Assembly (NCBI RefSeq): GCF_003367235.1
Contig: NZ_QRGP01000002.1
Location: forward strand, 511,501-575,500
Length of the DNA: 64,000 nt
Reading direction: 5' to 3'
Origin: Sphingorhabdus pulchriflava
Lineage (GTDB): Bacteria; Pseudomonadota; Alphaproteobacteria; Sphingomonadales; Sphingomonadaceae
Notes under the pieces: generated by a model
What the model saw: the letters and a program-made list of their open reading frames with translations, nothing else
Database searches by the model: none
Told to the model about the DNA's origin: nothing
Program-made: the position numbers and the translations under genes
Shown: one piece after another, positions 17,678 through 27,087 of the stretch
Position numbering within the stretch: position 1 is the stretch's first letter
Layout: each line of letters begins with the position of its first letter

Positions 17678-18460
17678 ATGGCTACCCAGCCCGCCGCACA
17701 AGGCTTGCCGCTTTTCTACAAAGATCTGGTTCCGCTCAACAGCAATGAGCATGCAAATTTCAAAAGCCGCCAGATCGACAACGCGACCTTCATGCAGGGT
17801 CAACATGCTATTCCGTTGACGGTTGAAGAATTTGTTTCGGCGTCGCGTTACTATCCCATCATCTTTTCGGCAGGCGACAATCCCGTGCCGTTGGCGCTGA
17901 TGGGCATGAACGAAGGCATCAACGTGTTCATGGATGATCAGGGCAAGTTCAATAACCCTGTTTATCTGCCGGCGTACATCCGCCGCTATCCCTTCATGCT
18001 GGCCCGTTTGCGTCCCGACAGTGACGAACTGTCGCTGTGCTTCGACCCGACGTCGGAAGCGCTGGGCGAGTTCAAGAAAGAGGGCGATCCGCTGTTCGAT
18101 GGTACCGAACCGACCCAGATGACCAAGGATATCCTTAAATTCTGCGAAGACTTCGAACAGGCAGGTGCCCGCACCCAGGCTTTCGTCGAAGAGCTGAAAA
18201 AAGCGGAATTGCTGATGGAAGGTGAAGTCGCCATCCAGCAGGAAGGCAGCGAGAACCCCTTCGTCTATCGCGGCTTCCAGATGGTGAACGAAGAAAAGCT
18301 GCGCGACCTGCGCGGTGATGAACTGCGCAAGATGAGCCAGAGCGGCATGTTGCCGTTGATTTACGCGCATCTTTTCTCGCTGAACCTCGTGCGCGACGTA
18401 TTTGCAATGCAAATGCAACAGGGTAAGGTTCCGCAGCAAGTCGAGCTGCCCACCGCTTGA
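17678..18460 (+). CDS. SapC family protein
   Basis: 260 residues without a clear signal peptide. It matches the SapC family first named from the Campylobacter S-layer locus, very common in Sphingomonadales and often near TonB receptors. Family motifs visible are SRYYPIIFSAGDNPVPLALMG at about residues 52-72 and YIRRYPFML at about 100. The function in this group is not established. It precedes a cytochrome b561 gene by 38 bases, possibly co-transcribed. Confidence 0.88.
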   Translation: MATQPAAQGLPLFYKDLVPLNSNEHANFKSRQIDNATFMQGQHAIPLTVEEFVSASRYYPIIFSAGDNPVPLALMGMNEGINVFMDDQGKFNNPVYLPAYIRRYPFMLARLRPDSDELSLCFDPTSEALGEFKKEGDPLFDGTEPTQMTKDILKFCEDFEQAGARTQAFVEELKKAELLMEGEVAIQQEGSENPFVYRGFQMVNEEKLRDLRGDELRKMSQSGMLPLIYAHLFSLNLVRDVFAMQMQQGKVPQQVELPTA

Positions 18461-18498
18461 ACCCTATGGGGCGGCCCGACGCGAGGAGGGCCGCCACA

Positions 18499-19023
18499 AT
18501 GACCAAATATAGCAAAGTCGCAATTCTGTTTCACTGGCTGATCGCCATATTGGTGATAGCCAATTTCGTGCTTGCCAGCATGGCGGAAGATTTACCGCGA
18601 GAGGCACAGGGCGCGTTGATGGCACCGCACAAAGCCTTAGGCGTTTCGATATTGTTCTTGTCGGTTTTGCGCCTATTCTGGCGCATCGGCCACAAACCCC
18701 CGCCTTTGCCAGAGAGTATAGCCGGATGGCAGGCGGGTCTGGGTAAATTTGTCCATCTGCTATTCTATTTCCTGATAATTGCCGTTCCGCTTTCGGGCTG
18801 GCTGATGGCGTCTGCCCACCCAAAAGCACCGCCAGTCGACTTCTTCGGAATGTTTGATGTCACCATGCCCGTCGGCAAGGATGAAGGATTGGCAGGTATC
18901 GGTCATGAAGTGCACGAAATTTTGACCAAGCCGCTGTTCATCCTGATTCTGCTGCACATTTTGGGCGCTTTAAAGCATCAGTTTGCAGACAGGCTGCCCT
19001 TTATCCAACGCATGTGGCCCTGA
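18499..19023 (+). CDS. Cytochrome b561 (CybB-like di-haem membrane protein)
   Basis: 174 residues from the ATG at 18499, with GAGGAGG 9 bases upstream. Four transmembrane helices carry conserved His residues: FHWLIAIL, APHKALG, KFVHLLF and LLHILGALKH. The family moves electrons between ubiquinol and other acceptors in the inner membrane. No partner enzyme is adjacent. Confidence 0.9.
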   Translation: MTKYSKVAILFHWLIAILVIANFVLASMAEDLPREAQGALMAPHKALGVSILFLSVLRLFWRIGHKPPPLPESIAGWQAGLGKFVHLLFYFLIIAVPLSGWLMASAHPKAPPVDFFGMFDVTMPVGKDEGLAGIGHEVHEILTKPLFILILLHILGALKHQFADRLPFIQRMWP

Positions 19024-19105
19024 ATATTATCGAGGCGGTATTTCACAATTCCGCCCTGAATTCAGTCGCTTCATCCCGTCGATACGGAAAAATACAATTG
19101 CACTA

Positions 19106-19134
19106 TTGATTTGGCGGGCTGGAAATCCCATCTT
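19106..19134 (+). promoter_or_regulatory. Possible sigma-70 promoter for the small RNA
   Basis: TTGATT, 17 bases, CATCTT. The -10 is weak, but the spacing predicts a transcription start at about 19141, exactly where the structured RNA begins. Confidence 0.35.
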
Positions 19135-19140
19135 CTGTAC

Positions 19141-19240
19141 AGGACAGGCATCTCCCCTCCCTTGTCTGTCCTTCGGCGCTGCTGGTCAGCGCCACCTCCC
19201 TGAACCTTGGCCACCCCGGATTATTCCGGGGTGGTTTTTT
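19141..19240 (+). ncRNA. Trans-acting small RNA candidate, suhB/mmgR-like, with anti-Shine-Dalgarno loops
   Basis: About 100 nt folding into three parts. Hairpin 1 is GGACAG (19142-19147) pairing with CTGTCC (19166-19171), with CCCCUCCC exposed in the loop. Hairpin 2 is GGCGCTG (19175-19181) pairing with CAGCGCC (19187-19193), followed by a single-stranded ACCUCCC (19194-19200). Hairpin 3 is a perfect 10-bp rho-independent terminator with T6 (19211-19240). CCUCC-type motifs can pair with ribosome-binding sites. The CACCTCCCTGAAC...GGCCACCCCGG layout resembles, from memory, the alphaproteobacterial suhB/MmgR family, in which MmgR limits PHB granules in Sinorhizobium. That identity is not tested here. 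Confidence 0.6.
19211..19240 (+). terminator. Rho-independent terminator of the small RNA
   Basis: CCACCCCGGA-TTAT-TCCGGGGTGG-TTTTTT, a perfect 10-bp stem. Confidence 0.92.
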
Positions 19241-19267
19241 CTTTGTTTAATGTGCAGGATCAGAGAG

Positions 19268-20152
19268 TTATTCGGCAGCCAATGGTATCGCGCGTTCGCT
19301 GACTAAATCGACCAGGCAATACAGCAACTCACTGATTAGTGACGCCGTCGATTCGAGTCCTGGACCTGGTTCGCGCTGCATCGAGTCGAGATAAAGCGAG
19401 CGATCCACTTCGATCTGGATGGCGTGGATGCAGCCCTGCGTCTTACCATGGCGCCGCAGGATATAGTCGCCCGGATAGGGATGGTTCAGTGCAGCAGGGA
19501 CGTTGAGCGATTTCAACCGCGCCATAAGCATCTCAGCATATAGCGCTGGCGCACATTGGCCAAAACGGTCTCCGATTACGATACGGGGTGCTTGCGTTGC
19601 TGTCGCGGTCAAGGGTGGCATCGAATGCACGTCGACCAAGATCGCGGTACCGAACCGGTCGCGAATGTTGAGCAAGGTTTGTTCGATGGCCTGATGATAG
19701 GGCCGGTGGAATTGGTCCAATCGGCGTTTGATGTCGTCAGCAGCCAATGGACGTTTCCAAAGATCGCCGACATGCATCAAACGACGCGGTATCAGGCCAA
19801 GTCCGCCCCGCATTTTCATACTATTCGACGATTTGTACCCGTCTATCCGCGGCGTTACCATTTCAGGGTCGAGATCATCCTCAGCGCGATTCAAATCTAT
19901 CCATGCGCGGGCACGGTGCGCTACTATCGCTGTCATACCTGCAGCAAGAGCTGGCCCGACAAGCCGATCCGCATAACGGTCTTCAAGCCGCATGAGATCT
20001 GTGGGCGACACGCGCAGATTGTCGATCAGTTCCGGTGGATAGTCTCGGCCCGAATGCGGAATCGAGATTAGCACCGGAAATGCTGGCTGGGCCGCATTCA
20101 GCAGCTGAAAACCCGCATTTTCCGCATGGGTAGCAGTGCCCGTTTCGATCAT
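19268..20152 (-). CDS. N-formylglutamate amidohydrolase family protein
   Basis: 294 residues from the ATG at 20152 (GAAGG at a suitable distance); ATGs at 20161 and 20170 are alternatives. Family motifs are ISIPHSGRDYP at about residue 30, a conserved EDRYAD, and LVDVHSMPP in the middle. The classical reaction releases formate from N-formylglutamate at the end of histidine degradation, but no hut genes are near, so a peptidoglycan or other amide substrate is possible. It is divergent from cpdR, a pairing frequent in sphingomonads. Confidence 0.88.
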   Translation of the reverse strand: MIETGTATHAENAGFQLLNAAQPAFPVLISIPHSGRDYPPELIDNLRVSPTDLMRLEDRYADRLVGPALAAGMTAIVAHRARAWIDLNRAEDDLDPEMVTPRIDGYKSSNSMKMRGGLGLIPRRLMHVGDLWKRPLAADDIKRRLDQFHRPYHQAIEQTLLNIRDRFGTAILVDVHSMPPLTATATQAPRIVIGDRFGQCAPALYAEMLMARLKSLNVPAALNHPYPGDYILRRHGKTQGCIHAIQIEVDRSLYLDSMQREPGPGLESTASLISELLYCLVDLVSERAIPLAAE

Positions 20153-20279
20153 CCGAACCATCCTTCGCATTTGCTAGGACAAAATTGGCAAAAGAGGTGC
20201 AATTTTTTTAAGTTCTGGTGATAATGCTTCCGCTCAAGAGACTCACTATGGCGGAAATGCCCCAAGGACAGGACGACCG

Positions 20280-20657
20280 ATGATCCGGATCTTGCTTGCA
20301 GAAGACGAACAGGCGATGCGTGAATATCTTGCGCGCGCGCTCGAACGGTCAGGCTATGAAGTGGTCTCGGTTGATCGCGGGACTGAAGCCGTTCCTTATC
20401 TGGAACGCGAACATTTCGATCTGCTGCTGACCGATATCGTCATGCCCGAAATGGATGGCATCGAACTGGCGCGTCATTGCAGCAAGGTTTCTCCCTCTAC
20501 CGAGGTCATGTTCATAACCGGTTTTTCGGGCGTTGCGCTCCGCGCGGGCCAGTCGATGCCGCAAGCAAAGGTCTTATCCAAGCCATTCCATCTGAAGGAC
20601 TTGGTGCTCGAGGTTGAGCGCCTGTTCAACAAGGAAAGCGCCAGCGGCCAGATTTAA
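20280..20657 (+). CDS. cpdR: Single-domain response regulator CpdR
   Basis: 125 residues: only a receiver domain, no output domain. The phosphate-accepting Asp52 lies in LLLTDIVMPEMDG, acidic residues E8, D9 and E10 near the start, and the conserved Lys in VLSKPFH. In Caulobacter, unphosphorylated CpdR primes ClpXP for degradation of cell-cycle proteins and is controlled by the CckA-ChpT relay. Confidence 0.92.
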   Translation: MIRILLAEDEQAMREYLARALERSGYEVVSVDRGTEAVPYLEREHFDLLLTDIVMPEMDGIELARHCSKVSPSTEVMFITGFSGVALRAGQSMPQAKVLSKPFHLKDLVLEVERLFNKESASGQI

Positions 20658-20673
20658 GGAGTGATATTCGGGC

Positions 20674-20702
20674 TTGAACGGAATCACTAAGGTCGTTAGA
20701 GG
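20674..20702 (+). promoter_or_regulatory. Possible promoter of the tRNA-Val gene
   Basis: TTGAAC, 17 bases, TAGAGG. The predicted start at about 20709 is 5 bases before the mature tRNA. Confidence 0.35.
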
Positions 20703-20713
20703 GCGCGCAGCGT

Positions 20714-20788
20714 GGGCGTATAGCTCAGTGGTAGAGCACTGTGTTGACATCGCAGGGGTCGCAAGTTCAATCCTTGCTACGCCCACCA
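20714..20788 (+). tRNA. tRNA-Val (anticodon GAC)
   Basis: 75 nt including encoded CCA. Acceptor GGGCGTA pairs with TACGCCC; the D-arm reads GCTC..GAGC; the anticodon stem CTGTG/CGCAG encloses loop TTGACAT with anticodon GAC (valine codons GUC/GUU); the T-arm reads GCAAG-TTCAATC-CTTGC. The full cloverleaf is present. Confidence 0.96.
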
Positions 20789-20998
20789 TTTTCCCTTCCC
20801 CTATCTTTGATGTCACGTAGCAGGGCGGCTTGCGCGCTGAATATCATTCAGTTTCTATTAGTTCTGAAAGGGGCATGTCCGTCATTTCGACTTGAGTCTG
20901 CGCGCTACAGGTGTCAGTTTTAGCTAAACCATATCGGTCGCCTCAATATCGGTATTCAGCGAAACCGGCGTTTCGCAAGTGAGGAAGGCGGGCACAGG

Positions 20999-22549
20999 GT
21001 GCAGTTTGCTTGGGTAAGGCTGGTCGTTTGGCTCTTATGCGCAGCCGCCTTTCTAGGCGGCTGCGACAAGCAGGTGGGCAATCCCGCACCCCCGCGCATC
21101 GATACGGCAGCCGAACTGCCCAAGCAGACATCGACGATCATCGTCCCGCTCACCATCGATATCGGCGGGCTCGAGGCAAAGCTTAACAGCTCGGCACCGA
21201 CGCGGCTGTGGGCTATCAACCAGTATGAACCCAAATGCATCCCGGCGCAGCGGGTTACAATTTGCCCGGTCCACAAGAAAAAGTGCAAGGGCAAAGCGTG
21301 CAAGAATGTCGATTGCAAAATCGGTTTCAAACGAACCAAGGTGACGCCGGATGTCGCGTGCACCATCGTCGGGCATGTGAACAGGGGACGTATCCGGCTG
21401 TCTGGGCGTGGTGATCTGTTGACTGTTACAATGCCTGTGACCGCAGTTGTCAGTGCGCGTGACGTCGGCGGTGTCGTAAAGCGTGAGACGGCCAATGCTT
21501 CGGCCGATGTGCGCGCCCATGTTCGCATCTCGATTGCCGACAACTGGTCACCTCGGGCGAAGGTGGACATAGCCTATGATTGGAGGGAGCCGCCCGGAAT
21601 TAGTTTTTTGGGCAAGAGGGTTCGCTTCGTTCGCAAGGCCGATGCCGAACTGGCGAAGGTGATTGCGGGGCTTGAGCGTGACCTCTCGCGCGAAATTGCC
21701 CGCGTCCAAACGCGAGCCATTGTCGAAGGTGCTTGGAAAGAGGGTTTTGCAACGATCATGCTCAACCGCGAACGCCCGCCTGCCTGGATGCGGGTAACGC
21801 CGCAGAAGTTGGGCTTTGGTGGTTACCGGATAAACGGGAAGCAATTGATGATGACTCTGTCGGCCGAGGCCGTAACTGAGACCTTTATCGGCAACCGTCC
21901 CGACAAGCCTAATGTCACGCCCCTGCCGCCGCCTACACGATTGGCAGGTGACCATGGCCTGCGCTTTCATATTCCGGTGTTGGCCGATTATAGGGAATTG
22001 GAACCGGTTATCCTGCGAGCGCTGAAGAAATTGGCGGCGAAGGGTATCGCGCTCGATCAGGTCGGGCCCGTAAAAGTCGATTTCAAAAAAGTCACAGTTT
22101 ATGCAACCGAAGGCGGCAGAGTTGCCGTCGGGATCGAAGCCAATGCCGATGTAATCCGCAGCCCGCTCAAAGGTACAAATGGCGTGGTTTGGCTTTCCGC
22201 CATCCCCTACAATGAGGCCAATTCCGAGGTGGTAAACGTTCGTGACCTGCGCATCGCAGGCACTACAGATCGTGAGGCGGTAAACCTCCTCTTTGCACTA
22301 TTCGAAGACCCTGAAGTGCTCGCAGAAATAAGCAAGGCGCTGGTTACCGATTTTAATAAGGATTATGAAAAGGTGTTACTCGCCGCCAAAAAAGCGATTG
22401 CAATGCGCCGCGAAGGCGATTTCACTCTATCCGCCGAAGTGAATGAAGTTAGCCATGGGACTGTTATCGCGACCGGGCAGGGGCTGTTCCTTCCCGTGGA
22501 TGTAACGGGCAAAGCCAATATTCGTTATACGCCGAATGGCCGCCAATAA
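20999..22549 (+). CDS. DUF4403 family lipoprotein
   Basis: 516 residues from a GTG at 20999, with GAGGAAGG upstream. The signal peptide ends in a lipobox (FLGGC, Cys near residue 22), so it is probably a lipidated envelope protein. The rest matches the DUF4403 pattern of a duplicated beta-rich domain (STIIVPLTIDIGGLEAKLN near the start; ADVRAHVRISIADNW; VKVDFKKVTVYATEGGRVAVGIEANAD). A Cys/Lys-rich insertion lies at about 75-115. The fold resembles lipid-binding BPI/SMP-like proteins, but no function is known. Confidence 0.8.
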   Translation: MQFAWVRLVVWLLCAAAFLGGCDKQVGNPAPPRIDTAAELPKQTSTIIVPLTIDIGGLEAKLNSSAPTRLWAINQYEPKCIPAQRVTICPVHKKKCKGKACKNVDCKIGFKRTKVTPDVACTIVGHVNRGRIRLSGRGDLLTVTMPVTAVVSARDVGGVVKRETANASADVRAHVRISIADNWSPRAKVDIAYDWREPPGISFLGKRVRFVRKADAELAKVIAGLERDLSREIARVQTRAIVEGAWKEGFATIMLNRERPPAWMRVTPQKLGFGGYRINGKQLMMTLSAEAVTETFIGNRPDKPNVTPLPPPTRLAGDHGLRFHIPVLADYRELEPVILRALKKLAAKGIALDQVGPVKVDFKKVTVYATEGGRVAVGIEANADVIRSPLKGTNGVVWLSAIPYNEANSEVVNVRDLRIAGTTDREAVNLLFALFEDPEVLAEISKALVTDFNKDYEKVLLAAKKAIAMRREGDFTLSAEVNEVSHGTVIATGQGLFLPVDVTGKANIRYTPNGRQ

Positions 22550-22567
22550 GCCGACGGTCTGGATACA

Positions 22568-23632
22568 CTAAGATGGATGCGACCATGCCCGGCTGGGTGG
22601 TTCGCCAAACCAGCGGCGATAAGCGCGCGAAAAAGCACTAAGTTCGCCATATCCAAGCAGTTCGGCGACTTCGCCCAGCGACCTTTTGTTTTCAAGCCGG
22701 TACAGTTCACACATGCTTTTGCGCAGGTCGTCGAGAAGTGCCCGGAATGGATGGCCCTCTTCGACAAGGTGGCGCCGCAATGTCCGTTCGGTCATGCCAA
22801 ACGAACGGGCCGCACGATCAAGTGTGGCGGGAGATTTATTCAATTCGGTCCAAAGATAGAAATAAGTGAAGGCCGAGTGGCGTTGGCCCGAACGCAGCCA
22901 TTCAACCGGTGCCGAATGACAGGCCGTAGCGGCATTCAGCAAAAGAGCATTGGCGCAGGGCGATGGCTTGTTTGCCTGCTCTGCCGAAAAGGTTACCGCA
23001 TTGCGGCTTCCACCAAAAGCGACATTTGCGCCCAACAAATCTGAATAATGCTGTCCATCAAATCGAGCAGCATGTTGGAAGGCGATGCTTTCAACCACCA
23101 ACTGATCGCCCCATATTTCGCGGGCGAGGCGCACATAGGTTCCAAATGAAAATTCGACCAACGCACCCATTTCGTGCGCGTCGTAACTGCCGATATCCCA
23201 TACCAGCTTGAGCGCCGGACCATCTTCGACCAGATCGACCCGATACAATGTCTGTCGCAACATTTGCATCCGTACATTGGCTGCCAAGACCGCAGACAAA
23301 GTTGGTAGCAGACGGGTTGCGAACCCAATGTCGGAGAAACAATTTGGTTTAGCTTCTTTGCCGATGCGCAAAGCTATGGCTGGATCGGACAGATGATGTT
23401 CCAGCGCGGAAAACAGCCGGATCAAGACCTGGCCTGAAACCCGGCTTAACTGATTGCGGAGTATCGCTTCGCTTGTACCAACGGCTTCGAGTAAGGCAGG
23501 GCGGTTGGCACCCCGGGAAACCGCCGCCGATACAATGCGCCCGATAAGATTCGACGATGCCGTGTCTGGCGGAATAGGTGTTCCGCTTCCGACAAGCTGC
23601 TCTATCCAGTCAAAACGATCCGAAGTCCCCAT
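22568..23632 (-). CDS. AraC-family transcriptional regulator (OruR/ArgR-like)
   Basis: 354 residues. A long N-terminal ligand-sensing region (about 30-230) of the type seen in OruR-like regulators is followed by a C-terminal double helix-turn-helix (about 255-350: RAARSFGMTERTLRRHLVEEGHPFRALLDDLR and VAELLGYGELSAFSRAYRRWFG). It is divergent from an acyl-CoA thioesterase gene, the probable target. Its two genes' shared gap holds an imperfect palindrome at 23668-23691. Confidence 0.9.
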   Translation of the reverse strand: MGTSDRFDWIEQLVGSGTPIPPDTASSNLIGRIVSAAVSRGANRPALLEAVGTSEAILRNQLSRVSGQVLIRLFSALEHHLSDPAIALRIGKEAKPNCFSDIGFATRLLPTLSAVLAANVRMQMLRQTLYRVDLVEDGPALKLVWDIGSYDAHEMGALVEFSFGTYVRLAREIWGDQLVVESIAFQHAARFDGQHYSDLLGANVAFGGSRNAVTFSAEQANKPSPCANALLLNAATACHSAPVEWLRSGQRHSAFTYFYLWTELNKSPATLDRAARSFGMTERTLRRHLVEEGHPFRALLDDLRKSMCELYRLENKRSLGEVAELLGYGELSAFSRAYRRWFGEPPSRAWSHPS

Positions 23633-23667
23633 CCTGCGCCGGTAGAACCACTGCAGTCAAAAGGATG

Positions 23668-23691
23668 CAAGTATATTGTCTTACAATCTTG
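23668..23691. promoter_or_regulatory. Imperfect palindrome between AraC regulator and thioesterase
   Basis: ATTGT-CTT-ACAAT (23675-23687) flanked by CAAG on the left and CTTG on the right. It sits 33 bases before the thioesterase start and could be a regulator site. Confidence 0.3.
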
Positions 23692-23723
23692 TCGCGCGGC
23701 AACGCCCGCGATAAGCGCATGTT

Positions 23724-24497
23724 ATGAAACTTGCTGAATTGCTAGCGCAGTTGCGCCCGGACGCTACCGACCAGAAGGTCACAATCCCCTCGACTTGGCA
23801 TCAGGGGCGGACTGCCTATGGTGGCTTGAGTTCGGCATTGGCCTATCAGTCAGCGAAGCTAGCGGCGCCCGACCTGCCGCCACTGCTGACCGCACAAATT
23901 GCCTTTTCCGGGCCATTGTCGGGTGAGATCGAGATCCACAGCAAGGTTTTGCGCCGCGGCCGCAACAGCGCTTTCATCAAGAGCGAAATCACGGTGGGCG
24001 AAGAGGTTGGTTTGAGCTGTGTCTTCGTCTTCATGGCGCGTCGTGAAAGCCATATCGACTATGAAGGCCTGCCCCGTCCGGAATTCCCGCCAATCCCTGA
24101 AGAGGGCAAGACCCGCAGCGGCCCGCCCGAATTCTTCACCCACAATATGGACTATCCGGAAAAGCGGCTGATCCTTGGGATGGACAAGCCCCGTCTTGCC
24201 AATTGGCACCGCTTGAAAGAGCGTGAGGGCCTTGATCCCGTGGCCAATTTGATTTGCATGGGCGACGCCCTGCCGCCATCGACGATGGGGCTGATGAAAA
24301 AAGAGGGCATGATCAGCTCGATCAATTGGCAGATTAACCTTTTGACCGATGCGCCTGAAACCGAAAATGGATGGTGGTTTCTCGAATCCGAAACCCACCA
24401 CGCGGTTCACGGCGCCAGCAGCCAGTATATGACGGTCTGGAACAGCAAGGGCGAACCGATGATGACCGGGATGCAGTCGGTCGCGCTATTCGTTTAA
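23724..24497 (+). CDS. Acyl-CoA thioesterase, double hot-dog family
   Basis: 257 residues with the arrangement of TesB-like double hot-dog thioesterases: an N-terminal domain with [15 protein letters not shown], a central linker, and a C-terminal domain ending [21 protein letters not shown]. It would release free fatty acid from acyl-CoA in the cytoplasm. It converges on rlmN, the two genes overlapping by 4 bases at their ends. Confidence 0.85.
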   Translation: MKLAELLAQLRPDATDQKVTIPSTWHQGRTAYGGLSSALAYQSAKLAAPDLPPLLTAQIAFSGPLSGEIEIHSKVLRRGRNSAFIKSEITVGEEVGLSCVFVFMARRESHIDYEGLPRPEFPPIPEEGKTRSGPPEFFTHNMDYPEKRLILGMDKPRLANWHRLKEREGLDPVANLICMGDALPPSTMGLMKKEGMISSINWQINLLTDAPETENGWWFLESETHHAVHGASSQYMTVWNSKGEPMMTGMQSVALFV

Positions 24498-25735
24498 CCC
24501 AGCGCCGCCTGCTTTTCTTCAGCGAGTTTGTCGAGTTCCGCACGGCTCTTTTTTTCGGAAGCTGACTTCAGCTGGCCGCACGCCGCCATGATGTCGCGCC
24601 CGCGGGGCGTACGGATGGGCGCGCTGATGCCGGCTTCGAAAATCAGATTACTGAAGGCGCGGATGCGCTCGGGGGTTGAGCATTCATAGGGCGCGCCGGG
24701 CCAGGGGTTGAACGGGATCAGATTGACCTTGGCGGGCAATTGATACTGCTTGATCAGGCGCACCAATTCGCGCGCATCGTCGTCGCTGTCATTCTTGTCC
24801 TTCAACATCACATATTCAAAGGTGATGCGCCGGGCATTGTTCGCGCCCGGATAATCGGCGCAGGCCTGTAACAGTTCCTCGATGCCATATTTGCGGTTGA
24901 GCGGAACGATCTCGTCGCGGATGTCCTTGCTGACGGCATGGAGCGAGACGGCAAGGTTCACGCCGATTTCCTCGCCCGCTTTTTCCATCATCGGCACAAC
25001 GCCGCTGGTCGACAGTGTGATGCGTCGTTTCGACAGGGCAAGACCATCACCGTGCATCACGACCTTTAGCGCATCGCGGACATTGTCGAAATTATACAGC
25101 GGCTCCCCCATGCCCATCAGCACGATGTTGGTTAGCATCCGGCCATCGGAGGTATAGTGGCCGGTATCGTCGTCCTCGTCATCCTCTTCGCCGAAGCCGG
25201 CCATATTGCCCTTCGGCCATTCCCCCAGCGCGTCGCGCGCCAGCATGACCTGCCCGACAATTTCGCCCGGCGTCAGGTTGCGCACCAGCCGCATCGTCCC
25301 GGTATGGCAGAAACGGCAATTGAGCGTGCAGCCGACCTGTGACGAAATGCACAGCGTGCCGCGGTCCGCATCGGGGATGAAGACCATTTCATAGTCTTGC
25401 GCATCGTCGGTGCGCAGCAGCCATTTGCGGGTGCCATCGCTGCTGACCTGTGCCTCGATCACTTCGGGGCGGCCAATTACAAAACGCTGCGCCAGCCACG
25501 GGCGCATCGTCTTCGCGATGTCGGTCATCATTTCAAAGTCGGTGACGCCGCGATGGTAGATCCAGTGAAAAACCTGCTTCGACCGCAGCTTGGCGGCCTT
25601 GTCGTCAAGCTGGCTTTCGAGGAACAGCTGTTTGATCTGCAGGTGCGACAGCCCCATCAGGTCGATACGACCATCGGAACGCGGCGTGATGGCGCGCGGA
25701 GTGACTACGGGATCGATATGGCCGGGTATCTGCAT
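24494..25735 (-). CDS. rlmN: 23S rRNA (adenine2503-C2)-methyltransferase RlmN
   Basis: 413 residues from the ATG at 25735 (upstream in-frame codons lack support). Radical-SAM cluster motif C-X3-C-X2-C in [12 protein letters not shown]. The two catalytic Cys are present, in the [10 protein letters not shown] region and in MAACGQL near the C-terminus. It methylates C2 of A2503 in 23S rRNA and of A37 in some tRNAs. A short acidic insertion ([13 protein letters not shown]) after the cluster region is lineage-typical. It lies downstream of the phosphatase and IalB-like genes on the same strand. Confidence 0.96.
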   Translation of the reverse strand: MQIPGHIDPVVTPRAITPRSDGRIDLMGLSHLQIKQLFLESQLDDKAAKLRSKQVFHWIYHRGVTDFEMMTDIAKTMRPWLAQRFVIGRPEVIEAQVSSDGTRKWLLRTDDAQDYEMVFIPDADRGTLCISSQVGCTLNCRFCHTGTMRLVRNLTPGEIVGQVMLARDALGEWPKGNMAGFGEEDDEDDDTGHYTSDGRMLTNIVLMGMGEPLYNFDNVRDALKVVMHGDGLALSKRRITLSTSGVVPMMEKAGEEIGVNLAVSLHAVSKDIRDEIVPLNRKYGIEELLQACADYPGANNARRITFEYVMLKDKNDSDDDARELVRLIKQYQLPAKVNLIPFNPWPGAPYECSTPERIRAFSNLIFEAGISAPIRTPRGRDIMAACGQLKSASEKKSRAELDKLAEEKQAALG

Positions 25736-25785
25736 GATGCGCGGCGATATAGGGAGGTCGGGTGCGAAAAGCGAGTCTTGGCTGG

Positions 25786-26259
25786 CTAACGCCCCGCGCA
25801 CCCCAAGGCGGCCGCATCAATCGCGCTCGCCGCCCCGCGTGTCGCATAGGCATCGACGATGGTGCGACCGTCGCGCGCCATGCTGGTGATGCTCAACGAC
25901 TGCGATGAACGGATGGCGGCGATGATAGCCATGTCGGTCTGCCGGTCCTTCGCCCAGCCGCTATTGCCTTTGGCTATCAGACGGAAACGGCGTCCTCCTG
26001 CACTCAATGTAATGCCGCTATTCGTCGAACGCTCGCGTGAAAGGTGGACATAGACCTGATGGCCCAGCCCGCGCTTCGGCCAGAATCCGACCGATACATA
26101 GCCGCCGTCACCACTAGATTCATCGGGTGCGCCAATGGCGTAGCAGCGCGGTGCTTCGGCATCGCGGAATGCGGCCCAGCTTTGCCATGTACCCAGACGC
26201 TCCTTGGCAAGGGCAGGGGTGGCGACCAGCGCTAAGACTAGGAGAAATAGGCGTTTCAA
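25786..26259 (-). CDS. Exported protein, possibly IalB-like
   Basis: 157 residues with a signal peptide (about 1-18, cut near ALA-KE). The mature part has the look of 'invasion associated locus B' proteins ([24 protein letters not shown], then a Lys/Arg-rich stretch, and two Cys that may pair). The resemblance is from memory and not strong. Its start overlaps the phosphatase stop by 4 bases, so the two are coupled. Confidence 0.6.
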   Translation of the reverse strand: MKRLFLLVLALVATPALAKERLGTWQSWAAFRDAEAPRCYAIGAPDESSGDGGYVSVGFWPKRGLGHQVYVHLSRERSTNSGITLSAGGRRFRLIAKGNSGWAKDRQTDMAIIAAIRSSQSLSITSMARDGRTIVDAYATRGAASAIDAAALGCAGR

Positions 26260-26900
26260 GCGCGCTCCAGTTGCCCTTCGCCCAATGTGACGATTTGCTC
26301 GACACCATCCTGTATCATGACCATGCTACCCTGCGGTAGGCTGTCGGCGATTGGAACATCACATAGCGGGTGTGGTTCGATATTGAGCAACAGACCTCGC
26401 AAAACCCGTGCCGACATGCCGTGCATCAGCACGATGGCATCACCAGGTTCGGCAGTCGCATCGGTAATCCAGTTCGTCAGGCGGTAGGCAATATCGTCAT
26501 ACCATTCGCCATTCGGCGGCTTCACCGTGAACAGGCCGAAATTATGATCGACGAAGGGGCCGATTTCGGCGTGGATATCGGCATAGGTCCGTTCCGACCA
26601 GTCGCCGACGTCAATTTCCTGCAGCCGATCATCGGCCTTGGTCTGATGCCAGTCAGCGCCAACATGTTCGGCCACAATCGCAAGCGTCTGCAATGCCCGA
26701 CCAGCGGTCGAAGACCACAAAATCGGCGTCGGCTTCCCTTCAAACCAGGGCGCCAATGCCCTGCCCATTGCGTCGGCCTGTAAAAATCCCGCGCGGGTTA
26801 AAGGGGTGTGCACCGCATGCTGCCCCTGCATCCGCGCAACCGCGTTGAACACTGTTTCGCCATGCCGCGCGATGAACAGTCTTTTTCCGTTTGTGCTCAA
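26256..26900 (-). CDS. Histidine phosphatase family protein (phosphoglycerate-mutase-like)
   Basis: 214 residues. The catalytic RHGET motif is at residues 11-15 with downstream family positions SSTAGRALQT and LMHGMSARVLRG, which supplies the second catalytic His. The branch includes cofactor-dependent phosphomutases and broad phosphatases; the substrate is unknown. First gene of a - strand run with the IalB-like gene and rlmN, divergent from dnaN. Confidence 0.9.
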   Translation of the reverse strand: MSTNGKRLFIARHGETVFNAVARMQGQHAVHTPLTRAGFLQADAMGRALAPWFEGKPTPILWSSTAGRALQTLAIVAEHVGADWHQTKADDRLQEIDVGDWSERTYADIHAEIGPFVDHNFGLFTVKPPNGEWYDDIAYRLTNWITDATAEPGDAIVLMHGMSARVLRGLLLNIEPHPLCDVPIADSLPQGSMVMIQDGVEQIVTLGEGQLERA

Positions 26901-27087
26901 AATACTAACCCCTTTTGCTTCATCCGCCTTCTTCCACAGATTAATCGGCGCTGTAAAGCCAATCGGCTTGCCCTAAAAGGCAGAGTTGTTAAGGAAGATT
27001 CGCCGAAATTGGGGGTTTTGACCCTTTGGCAAATTGGGAAGACTTACCGTTTCCGTGTGGGGGCGGCCAAAGGGGATAGACCGGACG

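Noticed and set aside
17675-18439. A 254-codon frame antisense to the SapC gene and a 249-codon frame antisense to the TonB receptor (13271-14020)
   Set aside because: Both are compositional shadows with no ribosome-binding site or recognisable domain; the sense genes are clear.
24494-24497. Overlapping convergent ends (thioesterase/rlmN, nadB/DUF808, MFS/phaC) as signs of sequencing error or pseudogenes
   Set aside because: All reading frames are complete to their family ends; short tail overlaps are normal in this dense genome.
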